Shown here: piece after piece, positions 17,249 to 22,151 of the stretch
How positions within the stretch are numbered: the first letter of the stretch is position 1
Layout of the letters: every line of letters starts with the position of its first letter
From: JBOIBN01 sp050739575
GTDB lineage: Bacteria > Pseudomonadota > Gammaproteobacteria > JAKDMP01
DNA length: 22,151 nt
Assembly (NCBI GenBank): GCA_050739575.1
Contig: JBOIBN010000041.1
Coordinates: 1-22,151 of the forward strand
Reading direction: 5' to 3'
Made by a program: the position numbers and the translations under genes
The notes under the pieces: model-generated
Told to the model about the DNA's origin: nothing
Database searches by the model: none
Seen by the model: the letters and a program-made list of their open reading frames with translations, nothing else

Positions 17249-17482
17249 TCAATGGTAGAGTTCGTCCCGACGCCAACGACGAGAACCGCTCGCGGGCTGA
17301 CTTGCCAGACGACGCAACAGCGCGGTCCGCGCCCGTCGTTGCCGCTGGGGAGAGTACGCCGCGGGGATGAGCTGCGCCACGGCCCGGCCACGGGAGAGGA
17401 TCATAACTTCGTCTCCTTCCGCAGCGGCACGAAGCAGGCTGGAAAACTTCCGGTTGGCTTCACTGGCGCTGATGTTTTTCAT
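17249..17482 (-). CDS. Phd/YefM-family antitoxin, orphan
   Basis: A 77-residue DNA-binding antitoxin: MKNISASEANRKFSSLLRAA is the standard dimeric N-terminal domain, followed by EVMILSRGRAVAQLIP. The C-terminus (LASQPASGSRRWRRDELYH) is the toxin-binding tail usually ending in DELY. Such genes normally precede a PIN-type (VapC) RNase toxin. None follows here; the next gene encodes an unrelated small protein. The toxin has probably been lost, or the partner acts in trans. An imperfect palindrome upstream may be its operator. Confidence 0.85.
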   Translation of the reverse strand: MKNISASEANRKFSSLLRAAAEGDEVMILSRGRAVAQLIPAAYSPQRQRRARTALLRRLASQPASGSRRWRRDELYH

Positions 17483-17496
17483 GGCGCAAATCCAAA

Positions 17497-17513
17497 GTAG
17501 TGCTGTGAACTAC
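17497..17513. promoter_or_regulatory. Possible Phd operator (short inverted repeat)
   Basis: GTAGT (17497-17501) and ACTAC (17509-17513) form an inverted repeat with a 7-base centre, 15 bp before the antitoxin start codon. Phd proteins repress their own promoters by binding such sites. Short arms, so tentative. Confidence 0.3.
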
Positions 17514-17575
17514 ATTAAGGCGAGGGGCCGCTTGCGGTCAAACGCCGGGGTGGATCGAGGCGAGCGGGAGCGGGT

Positions 17576-17896
17576 TCAAAGCACCGCTTCGAGACCTTTG
17601 CGTTTGATGAGGTTAAGCAGCTTCAAAGAAGGGCCGCCCGGCCTTTTATCCCCGGCTTCCCATTTCTGGACCGTCGATACGCTCGTATTGAGTGCGACTG
17701 CGAAGACTGCCTGACTCACATGAGTCTGTTCGCGAAGTCTCTTGATCGCCTCCGGCGGCATGGGCTCCACGGTGACTTTGCACAGTGCATCGAACTCGCT
17801 CATGCGCCGCTTGTCGATCAGCCCGGTCCGGTGCAGGCCACCGGCGGTTTCGTGTACCTCATCAAGAATCCGACTCTTACGCTTTTTCGTTGCCAT
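17576..17896 (-). CDS. higA: HigA-type antitoxin, XRE helix-turn-helix
   Basis: A 106-residue protein with a C-terminal Cro/XRE helix-turn-helix: AIKRLREQTHVSQAVFAVAL followed by NTSVSTVQKWEAGDKRPGGPS and LKLLNLIKRKG. The arrangement, with toxin first and antitoxin second, and the N-terminal partner-binding segment are those of HigB2/HigA2 and NadS-like antitoxins. It overlaps the toxin gene by 20 bp, so translation is probably coupled, and has a strong GAGGTGA ribosome binding site inside the end of the toxin gene. It presumably neutralises HigB and represses the pair through the palindrome at 18272-18292. Confidence 0.88.
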   Translation of the reverse strand: MATKKRKSRILDEVHETAGGLHRTGLIDKRRMSEFDALCKVTVEPMPPEAIKRLREQTHVSQAVFAVALNTSVSTVQKWEAGDKRPGGPSLKLLNLIKRKGLEAVL

Positions 17897-18263
17897 AGGT
17901 CACCTCAAAAATTTCATTGCTGGATAACGCCGTTGCGATTTCCCGATCCGTGAAGCCCAAGAGCGTCCGGGCCAATTCCTGGAAGGCTCTTAGTTCATCC
18001 TGATTAATCGTAGCGCGCTCATTCTTGACAAAGCCATACAGGAAAAACCAACGTTCCCTGAATCGGGTGGCGACGATGATTCTCGCCCCGCCTCTTTTGC
18101 CGCGTCCGGGTAGCGCCACCCGTTTCTTGACAACACCACCTCCGAGGTCGGCATCGATGAGGCCTTGAGTCATCTCGGCCACCGCCTGACGCAAGGCTTG
18201 GTCAGTCAAGCCCGCCTTCTTCATCCAGCGATCGAAGGTGCGGGTCAGGAATATCCTCGTCAC
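17877..18263 (-). CDS. higB: HigB/RelE-type toxin (mRNA interferase family)
   Basis: A 128-residue protein of the RelE/HigB2 type: TRTFDRWMKKAGLTDQALRQ at the N-terminus, then VVKKRVALPGRGKRGGARII, ATRFRERWFFLYGFVKNERA and NQDELRAFQELARTLLG. The basic GxGKRGGxR segment and FLYGFxKNxxxNI-like strand are characteristic. Family members cut mRNA on the ribosome. It starts at GTG 18263; no ATG is available at the conserved N-terminus. The predicted transcription start is within one base of the GTG, so the mRNA may be leaderless. The protein carries a C-terminal extension (SSNEIFEVTYGNEKA), the gene for which overlaps higA. Confidence 0.88.
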   Translation of the reverse strand: MTRIFLTRTFDRWMKKAGLTDQALRQAVAEMTQGLIDADLGGGVVKKRVALPGRGKRGGARIIVATRFRERWFFLYGFVKNERATINQDELRAFQELARTLLGFTDREIATALSSNEIFEVTYGNEKA

Positions 18264-18270
18264 ACCAGCA

Positions 18271-18300
18271 ACTATACCACTAAGTGGTATAGAAGGGCAA
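18271..18300 (-). promoter_or_regulatory. higBA promoter
   Basis: On the minus strand TTGCCC (18300-18295) and TATAGT (18276-18271) are 18 bp apart. The expected start is 18264 or 18263, that is at the toxin GTG. The -10 box lies inside the operator palindrome. Confidence 0.6.
18272..18292. promoter_or_regulatory. higBA operator, perfect 21-bp palindrome
   Basis: The arm CTATACCACT (18272-18281) is the exact complement of AGTGGTATAG (18283-18292) around one central base. It covers the spacer and most of the -10 box, the expected place for autorepression by the HigA/HigB complex. Confidence 0.8.
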
Positions 18301-18314
18301 GATGCTTTGGCCGT

Positions 18315-19190
18315 TCAGAGACTGCTTAAATAGTCGCTGCCGAGGTGACGCATCTGTTCGAGAATCCAGGACTGGCGTTCTTGTAAATAGGCCGAGGGGT
18401 GCGCCGGATCGTAATCGATGGGATCGGGTAAGGTCGCCGCAAGCAGTGCGGCTTCCGGCGCGGTGAGTTGCGAGGCGTGCTTGCCGAAGTAATGCTCGGC
18501 GGCGGCTTCGACGCCGAAGGTTCGCGGCCCGAACTGCACAATGTTGAGATACACGGCGAGCACGCGCTGTTTAGACCAGGTGACGTCTATCAGCGCCGTG
18601 AAGTAAGCCTCGACTCCCTTCCTGAAATAATTGCGGCCCGGCCACAGGAAAAGATTCTTCGCGGTTTGCTGGGTGATGGTGCTTGCGCCGTGCAGCGTAT
18701 CGTCATTCGCGTTGTGCTGCATCGCGGCCTTGATCGCCTTCACATCGAAGCCGTGATTGCCGGGAAACGTTTGATCTTCGCCGGCGACGGCGGCGAGCCG
18801 CATGGCCGGCGCAATCTGGTCGTATGGCACCCAGGCACGCCGGTCGAGCGGCCTGGCATCCGGCAGCGACGCTATCGTTTCGATCATGTAGGCGGTCGTC
18901 GGCGGATTGACCCAGCGCAACACCAACACCGGCAGCCAGGTTATGAGGAACAGCGCGACGATGAGGGCGAGCAATCTGCGCGGCCAGCGGCGGCGGCGCT
19001 TTTTCGCCGGCGCCGGCTTTACTTCTTCCGGCTTCCTGCGCGAAACCGACACATCGGCGGGAACCCTGATCTTCGGCAGTTCTTCGTCTTCCGGCGGCCG
19101 GACCGGCCGGCGCGGCCCCCTCCCTGTTTCATCGGACTCGTCCGGCCACGAGGATACGGTGGGAGTCCGTCTGTTGCGTTGGTCGTCCAT
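18315..19190 (-). CDS. mtgA: Monofunctional peptidoglycan glycosyltransferase
   Basis: A GT51-family enzyme that polymerises lipid II into glycan strands at the outer face of the inner membrane. It has 291 residues with one membrane span (about 73-93, LLALIVALFLITWLPVLVLR). The catalytic motif is AGEDQTFPGNHGFD with Glu138; GASTITQQTAKNLFL (168-182), RNYFRKGVEAYFTALID and YLNIVQFGPRTFGVEAAA follow, all standard for MtgA. No transpeptidase domain follows. The cytoplasmic N-terminus is unusually long (about 70 residues, Pro/Arg/Glu-rich, ending in KKRRRRWPRR) compared with the short tails of most MtgA proteins. The start is ATG 19190, preceded by ACCGGG. Confidence 0.95.
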   Translation of the reverse strand: MDDQRNRRTPTVSSWPDESDETGRGPRRPVRPPEDEELPKIRVPADVSVSRRKPEEVKPAPAKKRRRRWPRRLLALIVALFLITWLPVLVLRWVNPPTTAYMIETIASLPDARPLDRRAWVPYDQIAPAMRLAAVAGEDQTFPGNHGFDVKAIKAAMQHNANDDTLHGASTITQQTAKNLFLWPGRNYFRKGVEAYFTALIDVTWSKQRVLAVYLNIVQFGPRTFGVEAAAEHYFGKHASQLTAPEAALLAATLPDPIDYDPAHPSAYLQERQSWILEQMRHLGSDYLSSL

Positions 19191-19275
19191 CCCGGTAAGA
19201 AACCCTAAGTCCGGCCGGGTTCCGCGCGGCCCAGATTAAGCCCCAAGGCACAGCGCTCCCGACAGGCAACGCGTC

Positions 19276-19281
19276 TATAAT
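19276..19281 (+). promoter_or_regulatory. Possible -10 box upstream of the TolB-like/TPR tandem
   Basis: Perfect TATAAT, 165 bp before ATG 19447; no good -35 at 17 bp. A separate TTGACG occurs at 19363-19368 without a matching -10. The leader between mtgA and the TPR gene (19191-19446) is otherwise featureless to me. Confidence 0.3.
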
Positions 19282-19446
19282 CGGGGCGCCAAGACAGCGG
19301 TGGAACGGTGCCGGCCATAGAGCCTAGGGGGATTTCGGGGCGAAAGGCATAAGGGTAGCCGGTTGACGCAACTTTTGCAGTTTCGCAGCACTCGTGGCCG
19401 TTAACGCCATTCGTTGCCTTCCGGGTTTCCGAGGTAGCACAAAACG

Positions 19447-21564
19447 ATGACCAGGCTACTCACCGAACTGAAGCGACGTCACGTGGTGCGGGCGGCGATC
19501 GTTTATGCCGCGGCGGTGTGGGCGGTGGCGCAGGGCATCGTGCAGCTCAGTCCCACCTTCGGGCTGCCGGCACTGACGGCGCGCTGGTTCGTGATCGCCT
19601 GCGCGATCGGCTTTCCGTTCTGGATCGCCTTTGCCTGGTACTTCCGGTTCACCGCGCGCGGAATCGAGCGCGAACCGGAGACCGCGCCCGCCGAAGCGCT
19701 CACCCGGCGCGAGGGGCGCAAACTCGACTACTGGATCATCGGGATTCTGGCGGTGGCCGTGGTATTGCTCCTCACGAATCTTTTCGTGACGCACCACGAC
19801 GTCACGATCAACGGGATCACCATGGCGCCCTCGGCGACGAACGTCATCCCGGAAAAATCCATCGCCGTGCTGCCGTTCGAGAACCTGAGCGCCGACAAAG
19901 GCAACGCCTACTTCGCCAGCGGCATGCAGGATCTGATCCTGACCAAACTGGCCGACATCGGCGATCTCAAGGTTATCTCGCGCACCTCGACGCTGAGCTA
20001 CGGCAGCCATCCCGAGAACCTGAAAACCATCGGCCAACAGTTGGGCGTGGCGACGCTGCTCGAAGGCAGCGTGCAGAAGTCAGGCAACGTGGTGCTGATC
20101 AACGTGCAGTTGATTGACGCGCGCACCGACAACCACATCTGGGCGCAGAGTTATCAGCGCACGCTCGACAACGTGTTTGGCGTCGAGGGCGAGGTGGCCG
20201 AGCAGATCGCCACGGCACTCAAGGCCAGGCTCTCGCCCGCGGAAACTCAGCGTCTCGCCACCGCGCTCAGCTCCGATCCGGCCGCCAACGATCTATTCCT
20301 GCGCGCCGAGTACTTCACCAACCAGGGCCAGATCAACTACGCCACGGCGCCGTGGAAGCAGGCGATCACCTTGTATCGGCAGGCAATCGCGAAAGTCCCG
20401 GACTTCGCTCTCGCGCGTGCGCGCTTGTCCTATGTCGAGAGTGATCTCGCCTGGTTCGGCGGCGGCGGCGAGGATGTCCAGCAACTCACCACCGATGCGC
20501 GCAGCCAAGCCGAGCAGGCGCTCGCGCTGCAACCGGACCTGGCCGAAGCGCATCTGGCGATCGGCTACAGCGACTACTGGGGCCGCGGCAACTATGCGGG
20601 CGCGCTCACCGCCTTCGCCGCCGCGCTCAGGCTGCGGCCCAACGATTCAAATGCGCTCGCCGCGACGGGCTATGTGCTGCGCCGCGACGGTCGCTTCAAT
20701 GCTGCCATTGCCGCGCTGCGGCAGGCGCTCGCACGCGATCCGCGCAACAGCGGGCTTGCCTTCGAGCTGGGCAATACGTACCAGATGGTCAGCCGCTACC
20801 CCGACGCCGAGGCCGCGTTCCAGCACGCACTGGCCCTCGATCCGGACAACCTCAATGCGAAGTCCAATTACTCCCAAGCCATCCTGCTCGCCAGCGGCGA
20901 TGTAGCGCGCGCCTTGGCCGCCGCGCAGGGCGACGATACGTCGTTGCAGGAATGGCGCGTCACCCTGTTGACGTATCAGCGCAAGTACAGAGAGGCGCTC
21001 GCACTGCTCGCAGGCATCCCCGACACGCCGGACAACTTTTCCTTCCTCGGTGGCTCCAAGGCACAGCTGCAGGCCGATCTGTACCGGCTGTCAGGCGACG
21101 GCGCGCGCGCCCGCGCGTTACATGCCCAAGCGCTGCCACTCGGCCGCGTCCAAGTCAAGGCCCAGGCCGGCAGCGCCACCAATGAAAGCGAAGCCTGGGG
21201 CAATGTCGCCGACGCCGAGTTGGGTCTCGGCCACACGGCAGCAGGGCTCGCCGCGATCGACCAATCGCAAGCGCTGCTGACCCGTACCCACGATTACGTG
21301 TACGACCCGGCGGTGATGCAGTTCAATGCCGGCCTCTACGCCGAGGCCGCCCGCCCTGACCTGGCCGTGCCGCTGCTCGAAAAGGCGCTCGCCAGCCCCG
21401 GCATCGGCTTCAATTATTCGCCCGTAATGCTGTGGCTCGATCCAGCCTGGGATCCGATCCGTAACGACCCGCACTTCCAGGCGCTGTTGCAAAAGTACGC
21501 TCAATATCGCCCGGCCGGTACCGTCGCCACTGCACCCGCCGCTGCGACTTCGGCAACGCCATGA
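19447..21564 (+). CDS. Membrane-anchored TolB-like / TPR protein, copy 1
   Basis: A 705-residue inner-membrane protein. The N-terminus begins LLTELKRRHVVRAAIVYAAA, with two membrane spans (about 15-35 and 46-66) and a third near 95-112. A TolB-N-like domain follows (about 130-270: EKSIAVLPFENLSADKGNAY, ASGMQDLILTKLADIGDLKV, ISRTSTLSYG, LEGSVQKSGNVVLINVQLID). The remainder (about 290-640) consists of TPR repeats such as PDLAEAHLAIGYSDYWGRGN and FELGNTYQMVSRYPDAEAAF. Related proteins in gammaproteobacteria often carry a winged-helix or adenylate-cyclase domain in place of the membrane segment; a signalling or protein-assembly role is possible but not shown. No Shine-Dalgarno is obvious (GAGGT 19432-19436). 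Its stop overlaps copy 2 by ATGA. Confidence 0.88.
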   Translation: MTRLLTELKRRHVVRAAIVYAAAVWAVAQGIVQLSPTFGLPALTARWFVIACAIGFPFWIAFAWYFRFTARGIEREPETAPAEALTRREGRKLDYWIIGILAVAVVLLLTNLFVTHHDVTINGITMAPSATNVIPEKSIAVLPFENLSADKGNAYFASGMQDLILTKLADIGDLKVISRTSTLSYGSHPENLKTIGQQLGVATLLEGSVQKSGNVVLINVQLIDARTDNHIWAQSYQRTLDNVFGVEGEVAEQIATALKARLSPAETQRLATALSSDPAANDLFLRAEYFTNQGQINYATAPWKQAITLYRQAIAKVPDFALARARLSYVESDLAWFGGGGEDVQQLTTDARSQAEQALALQPDLAEAHLAIGYSDYWGRGNYAGALTAFAAALRLRPNDSNALAATGYVLRRDGRFNAAIAALRQALARDPRNSGLAFELGNTYQMVSRYPDAEAAFQHALALDPDNLNAKSNYSQAILLASGDVARALAAAQGDDTSLQEWRVTLLTYQRKYREALALLAGIPDTPDNFSFLGGSKAQLQADLYRLSGDGARARALHAQALPLGRVQVKAQAGSATNESEAWGNVADAELGLGHTAAGLAAIDQSQALLTRTHDYVYDPAVMQFNAGLYAEAARPDLAVPLLEKALASPGIGFNYSPVMLWLDPAWDPIRNDPHFQALLQKYAQYRPAGTVATAPAAATSATP

Positions 21565-22151
21565 GTGCCAAGCCCTCGTTCTTCGCCGAACTCAAGCGCC
21601 GCCATGTGTATCGCGTGGCGATTGCCTATGCGGTTACGGCATGGTTGCTGCTGCAACTCGGCGCGATCGTGTTCCCAGTGCTGCACGCCCCGAGCTGGTG
21701 CGAAGGAGTGCTGCTGGCCTTTTTGGTGATCGGCTTTCCGGTTGCGGTTCTGCTCGCTTGGGCCTTCGAGGTCACGCCCGAGGGCGTGCGCCACACGTTG
21801 CCGGAATCGGAGGAACCGGTGCCGACGCCTGCGCGGCGGCGGGCCGGGCGCAGAATTGATTTTGCAATCATCGCGATACTTGTGGCAGCAGTCGGGGTGC
21901 TCGCGTGGCGATTGTCGGTGCGTCCGGCGAAAATCGCGCAACCAGCGGCGCTGTCCGCGTCCGCCTCACACGTTCCGGCAAGCGCATCGCACGCCGTGGC
22001 TCTGCTCCCGCAACCGGCCACCGTCATTCCCGCGAAATCCATCGCGGTGCTGCCGTTCGAGAACCTGTCCGCCGACAAGAACAATGCCTACTTCGCGAGC
22101 GGCATGCAGGATCTGATCCTGACCAAGCTTGCCGTCATCGCCGACCTCAAG
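21561..22151 (+). CDS. Membrane-anchored TolB-like protein, copy 2 (partial, runs off window)
   Basis: ATG 21561 overlaps the stop of copy 1 (ATGA) and the frame stays open for 197 codons to the window edge. It opens FFAELKRRHVYRVAIAYAVT, has hydrophobic spans at about 18-35, 45-68 and 105-120, then an Ala/Pro/Ser linker, and IPAKSIAVLPFENLSADKNN with YFASGMQDLILTKLAVIADL. Similarity to copy 1 is very strong in the TolB-like part at DNA level (20 of 20 bases over several stretches) but weak in the membrane part. TPRs are expected beyond the edge. Tandem duplication with divergence of the anchors, or later gene conversion of the TolB-like part, would explain this. Confidence 0.88.
   Translation, partial: MSAKPSFFAELKRRHVYRVAIAYAVTAWLLLQLGAIVFPVLHAPSWCEGVLLAFLVIGFPVAVLLAWAFEVTPEGVRHTLPESEEPVPTPARRRAGRRIDFAIIAILVAAVGVLAWRLSVRPAKIAQPAALSASASHVPASASHAVALLPQPATVIPAKSIAVLPFENLSADKNNAYFASGMQDLILTKLAVIADLK

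Overview
The window looks like chromosome from a high-GC gammaproteobacterium. tRNA-Leu next to a divergent rnr, IS200-like REP/RAYT elements and TolB-like/TPR membrane proteins recall the Xanthomonadales/Nevskiales/Steroidobacter side of the class. That placement is an inference; no rRNA or marker phylogeny is available here.

Layout. (1) 1-2154: 5' part of rnr (minus strand, TTG start), a tRNA-Leu(CAG) reading away from it, and a decayed Sel1-repeat protein gene on the minus strand with two in-frame amber codons and one frameshift. (2) 2155-3561: an MFS transporter (minus). (3) 3919-10888: a plus-strand acyl-CoA/branched-chain catabolism block: an HSD10-like 3-hydroxyacyl-CoA dehydrogenase, a frameshifted RAYT transposase remnant between inverted REP sequences, ETF-ubiquinone oxidoreductase, a VOC protein, etfB, etfA and acetoacetyl-CoA synthetase. 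The dehydrogenase and synthetase handle CoA thioesters; EtfBA and ETF-QO carry electrons from acyl-CoA dehydrogenases (none encoded here) to quinone. A GGGAGAGGG-type palindromic repeat sits just before the synthetase.

(4) 10889-14972: a one-span membrane protein of unknown function, an alpha/beta hydrolase with a lipoprotein directly behind it, and an APC-family permease. The last 42 bp of the synthetase gene recur at 11755-11796 (37 of 42 identical), and a shorter diverged version recurs near 13275-13297. The two unknown modules therefore lie between copies of the synthetase 3' end. (5) 14973-18300: an accessory, partly AT-rich stretch with a HEPN-like protein (RX4H motif), a possible IS3 transposase scrap, an orphan 248-residue protein, a Phd-type antitoxin without its toxin beside a small conserved protein, and a HigB/HigA-type toxin-antitoxin pair under a perfect 21-bp palindrome.

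(6) 18315-22151: monofunctional peptidoglycan transglycosylase mtgA (minus), then two tandem paralogous membrane proteins with a TolB-like domain and (in the complete copy) TPRs, overlapping by ATGA; the second runs off the window.

The best candidates for something undescribed are the repeated aacS 3' ends around unknown modules, the apparently leaderless HigBA promoter-operator, and the HEPN-like protein of the 15-17 kb island. No complete new multi-gene system is proven by the sequence.
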